This document shows, piece by piece, positions 35,901 through 44,281 of a stretch of 64,000 nucleotides of DNA. The notes below the pieces were generated by a model. The model did not search any database. It was not told the DNA's origin and saw nothing but the letters and a program-made list of their open reading frames with translations. Source of the stretch: Micrococcaceae bacterium Sec5.8 (GTDB lineage Bacteria; Actinomycetota; Actinomycetes; Actinomycetales; Micrococcaceae); NCBI GenBank assembly GCA_039636775.1, contig CP143429.1:2852001-2916000 (forward strand), given 5' to 3'. Each line of letters starts with the position of its first letter. The first letter of the stretch is position 1. Position numbers and translations under genes: made by a program.

Positions 35901-38610
35901 CCGCGCGCGTCACCTTCGTGGGGCGTCCGTATGCGTCGAACGCGTAAGTTGCGGTGGCGAACGCGTCCGTCATCGTCGCCGTCCCCGCCGCTCGGTCCGT
36001 GGTGGCATCGGTGCGGACCCCGGTCGGATCCACGACCGCGGTCAGCGCCCCCACCCGGTCGTACTCACGCACCCAGTCGTGCCCGGCCGGGTCTGTGATC
36101 CCGACCAGCCGGGACAGGGAGTCATGGGAGAAACCCCACCGGGCGCCGTCGGGCAGCACCGCCGTGCTCACGTTGCCGAGCTCGTCCACCACCCGCTCGA
36201 TGGTCCGACCGAGCGGATCGGTGGTGCGGACCAGGTCCCCCGTCGGCCCGTACTCCAGCACGGTCCGTCCCCCGTCCGGGGCGATCGACGCCGTCATCCG
36301 GCCGGCGGCGTCGTGGTCGAACGCCCACACCGCCCCGTCCGGGTCCTGACGGCGGACCAAAAGACCCGCCGTGTCGTAGACGAACCGCGTCTGCGCCCCC
36401 GACGGACTGATCGCCAGGACCGGGCGGCCCGCCCCATCCCGGACGATCCGGGCAACATCTCCGACCGCGCTGCGGGTGGCGACCAGGTCCCCGTACCCGT
36501 CGTACTCGAACCCGACCGATACCTCGACCGGGTCCGTCACCCGCACCAGGAGTCCATCCTCCCAGTCCAGCACGGTCCGCCCGCCCAGGGCGTCGTGCAC
36601 CACGCAGGGATCCCGGGTGATGTCGTCGGCGTACTCGTAGGTGACCACGGAACCGGTGGCGGTGACCAGGGTGGTCAGGCGGTCGTGCTCGTCCCACCCA
36701 TAGGTCAGGTCCGCGCCCTCCGGGGTCACTGTCCGGGTCCTGCGCCCGCGCTCGTCGTAGGCGTGGACGGTGACCGCGCCGTCGCGCTCGGCCAGGGAGA
36801 CCAGGTTCCCATGCGCGTCGTAGGCCATCGACTGGCGCCGGTCCTCGGAGTCCAGGACACCGACGAGGCGGCCCTTCGCGTCCGCGACCCAGGAGTTGGA
36901 GCGGGTGCCGTCCTCGTCCGAAACGACCGTCACCCGGCCCGGCAGATACGCGAACCGGACCCGGCGCCCGTGCTGGGTGAGCTGCAGGGTCACCCGGCCC
37001 AGCCCGTCGTAGGTGTTCTCCGCCTCCAAAACCCCGGCGGCGGAGACCACCGCGTCGACCAGACCCGCCTCGTTCCACCGATACGACCGCGTCCCGGTCT
37101 CCGTCGTGACGCTGACGAGCTGGCCCGCGTCGTCGTACCCGTACTCCACCCGCCGACCGTCCGAGGACCGCACCACGGCAACGAGCCCGTCCGTGTACTC
37201 GATCTCCAGGAACCGCCCCCGCCCATGCGACAACCGGCCGATCAACGGCGCCGTAATGGCGTCGTCGACCGGTGCTTCCCGGTGGACGAACACAGTGCGG
37301 CCGGAGCCGGACCCGGCGCCCAGCCAAACCCCGGCGGCGCTGAACGCCCACCAGCCGCCCTGGTTGTTCCGGACCACCAGGAGTTCAGAGGAACCCGCAG
37401 GTAGGGAATCCAGGTCCATTAGGTCCGCGGTCGTCGCGGGTTCCCGGGCCAGCCAGTAATTCTCCCCCACGGCCCGGCCCCAAGCGTCCCCGGCCCGCGG
37501 GAAGTCCATGGCCCGGCCGTCGGCCAGCACCCACCGGGCGCCCTCGTCCGAGACCACCACCTGCTGGTCCAGGATCGAGGACCAGCCCGGACCGAACGCC
37601 CCCGGCCTCTCCAGGCCCGAGCCCAGCGAGTTGTACATCCGCGACAACACCAGGTTCGATGCCAGGCCCGCGAAGCCGAGATCCGTTTCGGGTTCGATGA
37701 AGTTACCGGTCGCGGTGTTCACCGGATCATTCGCGTACCCTGTTGTCGGTACCGCCCCATAGGCGGTCGGCGGGTCGATCGACAGGGCCGACCGGGACGC
37801 GCTCACCCCGGCCGCCGCCAGCGCCTCACCCAGGCCCGCGTCCGACACGGTCGAAACAGCGCCCTCGCCGCCAGCCGCGGCGAACGCCTCGGCGATCGTG
37901 ACCGCCCACGCCGCGTCCTGCTCATTCGCCGCCAGAAAAGTCCGATACGCACTGAGCACACCCGAGGCCTCCAGGGACCCCCACGAGCAACTCGTCGCGA
38001 AGGACGACAGCTGGCCCGCCAACGCGCCCGGCGCCGACGCCAACCCCTCATCCAACCCGCGGGAGTTGGTGGCGAAGGCCCGCAGGTTTTCCGGTCGCGC
38101 GGAGGACGTCCCGCCCCCGTACCCGCCCCCGGGCCCCGGGGTCTGGCGGGATCCCGTGGACGCCGACGCAGGTGCGTACGACGGCGCCTTCCCCGGGTCC
38201 ATGTTCGGCCGGTCCCCCTCACCGAAGACCGAATCCCAGCCCTTCTCGAACGCGTTACGGTCATTGTGCCCGCGCACCCACTCGTTGTTCGCCCGGCGCC
38301 GGTCGTCCTCCTCATGAGCGGCGTCGATCATCTGCCCCACATAGCCGGCCACCGTCCGCAGCGCCTGCGCCAGCGCTGTCGCGTCACTGGCCGCGGTGCC
38401 GGCATTGGCCTGGAAGATCTCCGAGAAACGCCCCTTGAAATCCTCGCGGGCCGCGGACACATACGAGGCCCGCGTCCCGGACTGGTTCTCCAACCGTGAC
38501 GCCGCGGACTCGAAACCCCGCTGCACCGACCCTGCCACCCCGTAACTGAACCGCCCACCATGGGAGCCATCCGACTCCGGCAACAACGGCATCTCAACGA
38601 AATCGGCCAC
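32887..38610 (-). CDS. YD-repeat/Rhs polymorphic toxin with ESX-like N-terminal region
   Basis: About 1907 residues from GTG 38610 (VADFVEMPLLPESDG), chosen because a G-rich Shine-Dalgarno-like run lies upstream and the longer frame only adds Arg/Trp-rich junk. The N-terminal 150 residues are helical, ESX/LXG-like (SYVSAAREDFKGRFSEIFQA), followed by a Gly/Ser/Pro linker and DPVNTATGNF, the usual start of Rhs shells. YD repeats (YDAAGRL types) fill roughly residues 500-1500. The RHS core with ARAYDPQTRGFLSTDPLAP and NPYAYAGNNPLN lies near 33790-33945. Then follow a Gly-rich hydrophobic stretch and an unrecognised tip of about 120 residues. Probably exported, with the tip killing rivals. Confidence 0.88.
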   Translation of the reverse strand: MADFVEMPLLPESDGSHGGRFSYGVAGSVQRGFESAASRLENQSGTRASYVSAAREDFKGRFSEIFQANAGTAASDATALAQALRTVAGYVGQMIDAAHEEDDRRRANNEWVRGHNDRNAFEKGWDSVFGEGDRPNMDPGKAPSYAPASASTGSRQTPGPGGGYGGGTSSARPENLRAFATNSRGLDEGLASAPGALAGQLSSFATSCSWGSLEASGVLSAYRTFLAANEQDAAWAVTIAEAFAAAGGEGAVSTVSDAGLGEALAAAGVSASRSALSIDPPTAYGAVPTTGYANDPVNTATGNFIEPETDLGFAGLASNLVLSRMYNSLGSGLERPGAFGPGWSSILDQQVVVSDEGARWVLADGRAMDFPRAGDAWGRAVGENYWLAREPATTADLMDLDSLPAGSSELLVVRNNQGGWWAFSAAGVWLGAGSGSGRTVFVHREAPVDDAITAPLIGRLSHGRGRFLEIEYTDGLVAVVRSSDGRRVEYGYDDAGQLVSVTTETGTRSYRWNEAGLVDAVVSAAGVLEAENTYDGLGRVTLQLTQHGRRVRFAYLPGRVTVVSDEDGTRSNSWVADAKGRLVGVLDSEDRRQSMAYDAHGNLVSLAERDGAVTVHAYDERGRRTRTVTPEGADLTYGWDEHDRLTTLVTATGSVVTYEYADDITRDPCVVHDALGGRTVLDWEDGLLVRVTDPVEVSVGFEYDGYGDLVATRSAVGDVARIVRDGAGRPVLAISPSGAQTRFVYDTAGLLVRRQDPDGAVWAFDHDAAGRMTASIAPDGGRTVLEYGPTGDLVRTTDPLGRTIERVVDELGNVSTAVLPDGARWGFSHDSLSRLVGITDPAGHDWVREYDRVGALTAVVDPTGVRTDATTDRAAGTATMTDAFATATYAFDAYGRPTKVTRADGAAELITYDPAGNPVELLDGEGGLTVLGRDVAGKITSITSPAGAVTRYEYDACGRPWRTTDPLGAVTALAYDADQRVTSRTLPTGEVETFTYDACGRLVLRRTPGQGTARYGYDKCGRLTFSQDTWYGTRRFTYNTAGELVATINGVGGRTRFDYDARGRLTRITDPLGGVTTRTYTATDQVHSVTDPLDRVTTATYDPAGRQLSQTDPDGHTTTWTYDDAGQEATTSVDGRLVAAIDRDPTNRRVIIADHTGNTGAGRDADGLVVEHELAFNRRGQLTSRTRGDQGLSWAYDADGHRTAFTDAQGTTTTYTRDPAGRLTTVTNPLLGEAVFTHDASGRLTGVTAGDLAQAWTYRDGNFAEHTRTSSSIRAGGIGDSNSTDVTLIGRDDDGRITALTRAGTVTRYGYDRAGQMISAVATPITTATGGAERPTPQADSAMGAAISEWEFDAGGRLVREATPAGSRMFDYDAAGQLLAITGPEGSRVEFVHDGLGRRTRLIGVDGSWTEYAWGPTGHLTGTCDRAPDGEEVSRHELWVDALGELAGIDGARLWWDTASAIPTLTCVTSGAGGGQILYLPGGVTGIGDAWTASGWRAARPTDQADPWAVLGAPIISDPASGGNPGVMTGAIAGAGLVGGFPAGVGLTGHGGVGIAGLEWLGARAYDPQTRGFLSTDPLAPVMGAGWDGNPYAYAGNNPLNTTDPTGLRPLTDEDLKAYDGSAGGAMAAAGDWLGNNWEYLAGGAMVIAGGVMIATGVGGPVGMMLVGAGADMIIQKATTGEVDPLQVGFSAVLGGFGGFGTAALASRAGLTGMKSVVATGAGSGGISGGVEGTYGYYTSPGPHTASGALAATAQGTVFGAATGGIGGAAGHKIGQKVMGAVTARPDAGTMAMGRVMKYRVTPYADAHGMGYYKGAPGYDFTDAHFSPEVRDGIHIWANKKWIDYQMMQGKNLVDIGAPVESRRPDFLDPLDSSAYYNMELRRVSGYQLYTRDHQPAWDLKEQNVLS

Positions 38611-38895
38611 AACCAACGCCCCCCAAGGAACAAGAACAACAGCGAGAAAACAACAGGAAAAAACTATCGACCGCGCTGGCACGCACCCGCGCGGAAAAAC
38701 CGAAGACCAACGACGAAAAGAGACCTGCAGCGACCAGGGCCGGCGCGAAGGAATCAGCGACCGCCAGAACAACCCAAAAAAACCCGGTCCAGGAGAACCC
38801 AGCGCCGGGGAAACCACCGTTCCGTGACGGCCGGGTGACCGCGTACCTCAGACGAGTGGCGCGATCACCCGGACCTCACAGCAGCAAGAACCTAC

Positions 38896-39177
38896 TCAGG
38901 CGCCGCCGCCGGCGGAGAAGATGTCCTGGGAGATCTTCTGCAGCTGCGTCCGCAGCTCCTCCAGCTCCTGCTTGGCCTTGTCCAGGGCGGCCTTCGTCTC
39001 CGGCCACGTCGACCCACGGAACTGCGTAGCCAGCGGCCCGTCCCAGATATTCGGGTCCGACAGGATCTTCCCCTGCGCATCCAGCGCCGAGATTTGATCC
39101 GTGAAACCACCATTGATGATCGACTGCACCTGCCCGATAGCGGCCTTCGCCTGCTCGGTCGACAACACACGCGACAT
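38896..39177 (-). CDS. WXG100-like small secreted protein
   Basis: 93 residues, two helices joined by a turn with WDG (NIWDGPLATQF), the W-x-G hairpin of ESAT-6-like proteins. The N-terminal helix is AKAAIGQVQSIINGGF and the C-terminal helix is a charged coiled coil (LDKAKQELEELRTQLQKISQ). Such proteins pair with large LXG/Rhs substrates for type VII (ESX) secretion. It lies 285 bases upstream of the Rhs gene on the same strand. No ESX apparatus gene is in the window, so export would need a machinery elsewhere. Confidence 0.75.
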   Translation of the reverse strand: MSRVLSTEQAKAAIGQVQSIINGGFTDQISALDAQGKILSDPNIWDGPLATQFRGSTWPETKAALDKAKQELEELRTQLQKISQDIFSAGGGA

Positions 39178-39583
39178 AGAAATTCCCCCTGAAGATACAA
39201 CCGCTTTAGTGCCGGGCCAGAATCACCAGCAACATGACGATCATGACCCTACCAAAACCACCCATGGAATCTACGCAAGCAAGAACCCATTGCCGCCGGA
39301 ACCGACGACGCCCTCACTAGGGACACTGACTGCCGACCCGGATCCGACCGCAGCGAGGCTCCGCCCCGCAGCAGAAATAGGTACTGATGCCAACGCATGA
39401 CGCAGACCGGCCACGACGACAGGGTCACCAGGAAATCGTCCCACCATCGGGAGGGTCGCCATCCCAGGGGCTACTGATTCTTCACAAGACTGCCAAGGCC
39501 GAGGCAAGGGTGTCTACTAAGTATCTGAAATAATTTGATGGGATTAATTGTGCAGTGATAAATTCGCCGAGTCAGCGATTTAT
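39178..39583. other. Gene-free junction between the toxin locus and ychF
   Basis: No gene seen on either strand. It must hold the promoter of the WXG100/Rhs unit on the minus strand. The 60 bases next to the ychF stop are AT-rich compared with both sides. Confidence 0.5.
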
Positions 39584-39610
39584 TTATACATTGAATCTAA
39601 ATTCAACCAC
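39584..39610 (-). repeat. ychF 3'-end copy D (the resident gene end)
   Basis: The last codons of ychF read GTG GTT GAA TTT AGA TTC AAT GTA TAA. AGA, TTT, AAT and GTA are out of keeping with the GC-rich codons just before them. The encoded VVEFRFNV corresponds to copies A, B and C at 27.06, 29.71 and 30.37 kb. Right border of the accessory region. Confidence 0.75.
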
Positions 39611-40669
39611 GTCGCCGTCGGCCATGACATATTCCTTGCCTTCGATCCGTACCTTGCCCCGGGACTTGGCCTCCGCCATGGACCCAGCATCGATGAGGTC
39701 GTCGAACGACACCACTTCGGCCTTGATGAAACCACGCTGGAAATCGGAGTGGATCACGCCGGCCGCCTGCGGGGCCGTGTCGCCCTGGTGGATGGTCCAG
39801 GCACGGGTTTCCTTGGGTCCTGCTGTCAGATAGGTCTGCAGTCCCAGAGTGTGGAAGCCCACGCGGGCCAGCTGGTCAAGGCCGGACTCGTCCTGGCCGT
39901 TCATTTCCAGCATCTCGCGGGCTTCTCCCTCGTCGAGCTCCACGAGGTCGGATTCGAGCTTGGCATCGAGGAAGATGGCGTCGGCCGGGGTCACAATGGC
40001 CCGGAGTTCTTCCTGCTTTTCCGGGCTGCCCAAAATGCCTTCATCCGCATTGAAGACGTAAATGAACGGTTTGGCGGTCAGAAGGCTGAGCTCCTTCAGG
40101 TGCTCCATCTCCAGCTTGTCGCTCTTGACCGAGGCGAAGATCGTATCACCGCGTTCCAGGACGGTCTGCGCCGCCTTGATGGCAGCGAGCTCGGCGGCTT
40201 CGCGTTTCTTGATCTTCACTTCTTTTTCGATCCGCGGAATGGCGTTTTCGATGGTCTGAAGATCGGCCAGGATCAATTCGGTGTTGATTGTTTCCATGTC
40301 CGAGCGGGGATCCACCTTGCCGTCGACGTGGATGACGTCAGGGTCATCGAACACGCGGACTACTTGGACAATGGCCTCGGCCTCACGGATGTTGGCGAGG
40401 AACTTGTTGCCCAGGCCTTCACCCTCCGAGGCACCCTTGACGATGCCGGCGATGTCGACGAAGGACACTGGCGCGGGCAGCAGTCGCTGGGACCCGAAGA
40501 TCTCAGCCAGCTTGGCCAAGCGCGGGTCCGGCAGGCTGACCACGCCGACGTTCGGCTCGATCGTCGCGAACGGGTAGTTCGCTGCGAGCACCTGGTTGCG
40601 GGTCAGTGCGTTGAAAAGAGTTGATTTGCCGACGTTGGGCAGTCCGACGATGCCAATAGTTAGAGCCAC
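39584..40669 (-). CDS. ychF: Ribosome-binding ATPase YchF (OBG family)
   Basis: 361 residues from GTG 40669 ([20 protein letters not shown]). The open frame is longer, but the P-loop starts ten residues into the family protein. GLPNVGKST is the Walker A motif and [12 protein letters not shown] the switch II/G3 region. The C-terminal TGS-like domain ends at VEFRFNV, the normal YchF end. YchF is a conserved ATPase of the Obg family acting on ribosomes and stress control. The gene is divergent from rmuC. Its last eight codons are unusually AT-rich (see findings). Confidence 0.95.
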   Translation of the reverse strand: MALTIGIVGLPNVGKSTLFNALTRNQVLAANYPFATIEPNVGVVSLPDPRLAKLAEIFGSQRLLPAPVSFVDIAGIVKGASEGEGLGNKFLANIREAEAIVQVVRVFDDPDVIHVDGKVDPRSDMETINTELILADLQTIENAIPRIEKEVKIKKREAAELAAIKAAQTVLERGDTIFASVKSDKLEMEHLKELSLLTAKPFIYVFNADEGILGSPEKQEELRAIVTPADAIFLDAKLESDLVELDEGEAREMLEMNGQDESGLDQLARVGFHTLGLQTYLTAGPKETRAWTIHQGDTAPQAAGVIHSDFQRGFIKAEVVSFDDLIDAGSMAEAKSRGKVRIEGKEYVMADGDVVEFRFNV

Positions 40670-40771
40670 GAGTACTGATTCTACCCGCTGCGGCGCAGGA
40701 GCCGGGCCCCTGGGCAGCCCGTTGCAGGGCGGCAGCCGGAAACTGTCACCGGGGCATGCCAAAGTGAAGGC

Positions 40772-42019
40772 ATGGACGCTTTTGCACTGATTCTCTCCCT
40801 CCTCATGCTTCTTATCGGCGCAGTCGCCGGCGCCGCGGCGGTCTACCTGCTGCTGCGGCACCGCACACACGCGCTCGAGCAGGACTTCGACGCCGTATCG
40901 GGACGGCTTTCCGAGGTGAGTGCGCAGTTCGCTGCAGCCGACGCCGAACGGCGGCTGCTGACGGCGCAGAACCGTGAGCTCGGCGAGTCCCGGAACCAGG
41001 ACGGCAGCGTGCTCCGGGCTTTGGCGCCGGTGGCGGAGAAGCTGTCAGCTGTGCAGCAGCAGGTGTCGCTGTTGGAACGCGACCGTCTGGAGCAGTACGG
41101 CCAGCTGGCCCAGCAACTGCAGGAGGCCCGGCTGTCTGACGAACAGCTGCTGCGCTCGACGCATGCCCTCGAGTCAGCCCTGCGCTCCAACAGCGCCCGC
41201 GGCCAGTGGGGCGAGGTGCAGTTGCGCCGGGTAGTGGAAGCGGCCGGGATGCTGCGTCACGTGGACTTCCACGAGCAGGTGCACAGCGGGCCGCAACACG
41301 GGGCCGCCACGGAGACCTCGGTCCGGCCTGACCTCGTGGTGCAGCTGCCCGGCCAGAAGCAGCTGGTGGTCGATGCGAAGGTGCCCCTTTCGTCCTATCT
41401 GGCGGCGCAGGAGCTGGGGGCTTCCACCTCCGGGCAGCAGCATGCGCAGCTCCTGGGCGGCCAGCAGGCCCACCTGCTGGCGCATGCGAAGGCCCTCAAA
41501 GCCCACGTGGATGCGCTGAGCGGCAAAAAGTACTGGGACATTCCCGGGAACTCCCCCGAGCTAGTGGTCTGTTTCCTGCCGGCCGAGTCGATCCTGGCCG
41601 CGGCGCTCTCGGCCGACCCGGCCCTGCTGGATTACGCCCTGTCCAGGAATGTGGTGCTGGCTTCGCCTTCCACTCTTCTGGCCGTTCTGAAGTCGGTCGC
41701 CTTCACCTGGCGCCAAGACGTCCTGACGGACAGCGCACGGGAACTCTTCGAACTCGCGCGTCAGCTGTATGAGCGGATGGGAACACTCGGCGAGAACGTC
41801 ACCAAACTTGGATCGTCGCTGAAAACGTCCGTGGACCGCTATAACTCGATGGTGGGAACCCTGGAGGCACGGGTACTGCCCACGGCACGGAAGCTTAACG
41901 CCCTGGATGCGGCCGGGCTGGCCACCCCTCCAGCGGTCGAGGTGACACCGCGGTCTGTCGCCGCCCCGGAACTCCAGCCCGGAAGCACGGCAGGGGAAGA
42001 CCGGGAGTCTGCAGCCTAG
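40772..42019 (+). CDS. rmuC: DNA recombination protein RmuC
   Basis: 415 residues. N-terminal membrane helix (about 5-27) followed by a long coiled coil (to about residue 150), then the RmuC domain: [30 protein letters not shown] and [12 protein letters not shown], with a restriction-endonuclease-like D-x-K core. RmuC limits inversions and is thought to process DNA ends. The 3' end overlaps the convergent ispH by 4 bases. Confidence 0.92.
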   Translation: MDAFALILSLLMLLIGAVAGAAAVYLLLRHRTHALEQDFDAVSGRLSEVSAQFAAADAERRLLTAQNRELGESRNQDGSVLRALAPVAEKLSAVQQQVSLLERDRLEQYGQLAQQLQEARLSDEQLLRSTHALESALRSNSARGQWGEVQLRRVVEAAGMLRHVDFHEQVHSGPQHGAATETSVRPDLVVQLPGQKQLVVDAKVPLSSYLAAQELGASTSGQQHAQLLGGQQAHLLAHAKALKAHVDALSGKKYWDIPGNSPELVVCFLPAESILAAALSADPALLDYALSRNVVLASPSTLLAVLKSVAFTWRQDVLTDSARELFELARQLYERMGTLGENVTKLGSSLKTSVDRYNSMVGTLEARVLPTARKLNALDAAGLATPPAVEVTPRSVAAPELQPGSTAGEDRESAA

Positions 42020-43107
42020 GAGGTGCGCGCGGCGCGGGCGCCGCGGCCTCCCAGGGCGCGGGTGACATCGCCTGCCTGCTTCAGGGTGGCGCGGAGTTCC
42101 TTCGGCAGAGAGAAGAGCAGATCCTCCTCGGCAGTGACGACTTCCTCGACGGATCCGTAGCCGTAGTCGGCCAACAGGCGCAGGACGTCCTTCACGAGGA
42201 CCTCCGGCACCGACGCCCCTGAGGTCACACCGACGGTGGCCACGCCCTCGAACCACGATTCGTCCACTTCATTGGCAAAATCCACCCGGTAGGAGGCCTT
42301 GGCACCATATTCGAGGGCCACTTCCACCAGCCGCACGGAGTTTGATGAGTTGGCCGATCCGACCACAATGACGAGCTCCGCCTGCGGTGAAATCTTCTTG
42401 ATGGCCACCTGCCGGTTGGTGGTCGCGTAGCAGATGTCATCGCTGGGCGGATCCTGCAGGGTGGGAAACCGATCCTTTAGCAGCCTGACGGTTTCCATGG
42501 TTTCATCCACGCTGAGCGTGGTTTGGGACAGCCAAATGACTTTTTCCGGGTCCCGCACAGTGACCTTGTCCACCTCGTGCGGGCCGTTAATGATCTGGAT
42601 GTGTTCGGGGGCCTCCCCGGCGGTTCCTTCGACTTCCTCGTGGCCGTCATGGCCGATGAGCAAGATGTCGAAGTCGTCTTTCGCGAAGCGCACAGCCTCT
42701 TTATGCACCTTGGTCACCAGGGGGCAGGTGGCGTCAATGGTCCGCAGCCCGCGGTCCTCGGCGGACTGCACGACGGCAGGCGAGACGCCATGGGCCGAGA
42801 AGATCACCAGCGCACCCTCGGGGACCTCGTCAGTTTCGTCCACGAAGATCGCGCCCTTTTCCTCGAGGGAGCTGACCACATGCACGTTATGGACGATCTG
42901 TTTGCGCACGTACACCGGCGGGCCGTAGTGCTCAAGTGCTTTCTCCACCGCGATGACCGCGCGGTCGACGCCGGCGCAGTAGCCGCGGGGGGCTGCGAGC
43001 AGCACCCTTTTAGGGCCGTCGACGGGAGCTGCCGCCAAAACTTCCTCCGGCGTGCGCCGCCGGCGCGGAACGGTTGGCATCGGAATCGAAACAGCGGTGG
43101 AGGTCAT
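42016..43107 (-). CDS. ispH: 4-hydroxy-3-methylbut-2-enyl diphosphate reductase
   Basis: 363 residues from ATG 43107. The three [4Fe-4S] ligands are visible in [23 protein letters not shown] and [11 protein letters not shown]. The catalytic Glu-Thr motif region and the HGV of SAHGVSP are also present. It makes IPP and DMAPP in the last step of the MEP pathway. An N-terminal extension of about 30 residues before [11 protein letters not shown] is common in actinobacteria. Confidence 0.95.
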   Translation of the reverse strand: MTSTAVSIPMPTVPRRRRTPEEVLAAAPVDGPKRVLLAAPRGYCAGVDRAVIAVEKALEHYGPPVYVRKQIVHNVHVVSSLEEKGAIFVDETDEVPEGALVIFSAHGVSPAVVQSAEDRGLRTIDATCPLVTKVHKEAVRFAKDDFDILLIGHDGHEEVEGTAGEAPEHIQIINGPHEVDKVTVRDPEKVIWLSQTTLSVDETMETVRLLKDRFPTLQDPPSDDICYATTNRQVAIKKISPQAELVIVVGSANSSNSVRLVEVALEYGAKASYRVDFANEVDESWFEGVATVGVTSGASVPEVLVKDVLRLLADYGYGSVEEVVTAEEDLLFSLPKELRATLKQAGDVTRALGGRGARAARTS

Positions 43108-43117
43108 GCCCCCAATG

Positions 43118-43981
43118 CTACCGGTGTTGGCTGGGCTGCTGCTGGACGCGGCGGCCGGCAACGGTGCGCAGCACGAGTCCGGCTGCCAGCAGGACGCCGC
43201 CCGCCACGGCGGCCGTCACGATCCACTGCCCGAGGCTTGAGGCTGCCGCTGAGACGAACTCGGTTTTGAAGATCTCTGCGACGTCGTTTCCGCTGCTGGT
43301 TCCCAGCACGGCGGTTGCGGCGGCGTCAGCGGACAGTTTCCAGGCCCCGGCCAGCAGGAGCGTACCCAGGCCGATGCCGGCGAGGACCGTCCCCCGCCGC
43401 CGGGCCGCCACAAACGCCAGGGCGAAGGCGATGAGTGCACCGATGGCCAGCGCAGAGCCCAGCGGTGCAAAGGCGGCCACCCGGTCGAGGACCTGCCGGT
43501 GCTCGGGCTGCCCAATGGTGATCAGCAGTTGGTCCGATGCTTCCAGCGGCAAAGTTGTAGCCTCCGCCACCTGCTTCGCCACCAGGGCGACCAGGGGTGC
43601 CAGGTCCAGGGTCAGGGTGGAGGCGGTGTCGGTCCCGGCAGGTTCGGCAGCGGGGTCAGCGACATTGAGGCGGTGGCTTTTGCGCAGCGTTTCGGTCCAC
43701 GCGTCAGGGTACCCGGGCATGTCTGTCAGGGACCGGGCTGCGCTTTCCAGGACGGGCGTGACCAGGCCGTCGAGCGCTTCCGGGATCCGGTCAGCGCCGA
43801 GGGTGCCGACGGCGGCGGCGGCCAGCCGCTGCTGAAACACCGGGTCTTTGCCCAGCGGCGCGGTGAATGCCACGAAACCGTCCTCCTGGACGATGTTTCG
43901 GTCTACCCATAGTGCGGGCATTGCGATGGCCGACAGGAGAAGCCCAACAAGGACCGCTACGGCCGATACGAAAGTGCGCAC
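43118..43981 (-). CDS. Conserved membrane protein with large extracytoplasmic domain
   Basis: 287 residues from GTG 43981. One N-terminal hydrophobic helix (residues 5-24), an extracytoplasmic domain of about 150 residues ([20 protein letters not shown] onward), then three membrane helices (about 175-195, 201-220, 250-272). Stops 10 bases before the ispH start on the same strand, so the two may be co-transcribed. I do not recognise a named family. Function unknown. Confidence 0.7.
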   Translation of the reverse strand: MRTFVSAVAVLVGLLLSAIAMPALWVDRNIVQEDGFVAFTAPLGKDPVFQQRLAAAAVGTLGADRIPEALDGLVTPVLESAARSLTDMPGYPDAWTETLRKSHRLNVADPAAEPAGTDTASTLTLDLAPLVALVAKQVAEATTLPLEASDQLLITIGQPEHRQVLDRVAAFAPLGSALAIGALIAFALAFVAARRRGTVLAGIGLGTLLLAGAWKLSADAAATAVLGTSSGNDVAEIFKTEFVSAAASSLGQWIVTAAVAGGVLLAAGLVLRTVAGRRVQQQPSQHR

Positions 43982-44125
43982 AAGAGTCCTAGCAGGTAGA
44001 CGGTTAGTGCCATCCTACGGTGGTCCCCGCGAATCGATAAAGACGCGGATCGATAGAGACCGGGGCGGGGAACCGGGAACGTGGCAGCCCGGCGAGCCGT
44101 AAAGTCGGGGCCGGATGGTACAGCT

Positions 44126-44281
44126 ATGGATAGAGTTGAAAGCGACAAGTTCGAGCTGCCTGCCGGTCGCCCTCCCCTGCGCGTCATCGCCGGGGAGGGG
44201 GCCCGCCGCCAGCACCGCCCGGCAAAGGACACCACCCATATGCACACGGCCATCTCCGCCCCGGTGTCCCGCCATGTCTGA
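44126..44281 (+). CDS. Possible small ORF overlapping the xseA start
   Basis: 51 residues, MDRVESDKFELPAGRPPLRV and on, from ATG 44126 to TGA 44279-44281. Its stop overlaps the xseA start codon (44274) by 8 bases, an arrangement that could couple translation. The Shine-Dalgarno sequence is weak (GGATGG) and no family is recognised, so it may be only the untranslated leader of xseA. Confidence 0.3.
   Translation: MDRVESDKFELPAGRPPLRVIAGEGARRQHRPAKDTTHMHTAISAPVSRHV

Noticed and set aside
34897..37404. 835-codon plus-strand open frame
   Set aside because: Antisense shadow of the Rhs gene: long open frames opposite GC-rich YD repeats are expected. No start signal or domain.
27083..39583. Integrase, transposase or relaxase gene in the accessory region
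   Set aside because: All frames inspected by eye; no recombinase motif found, so the mobile nature rests on the repeated ychF ends only.
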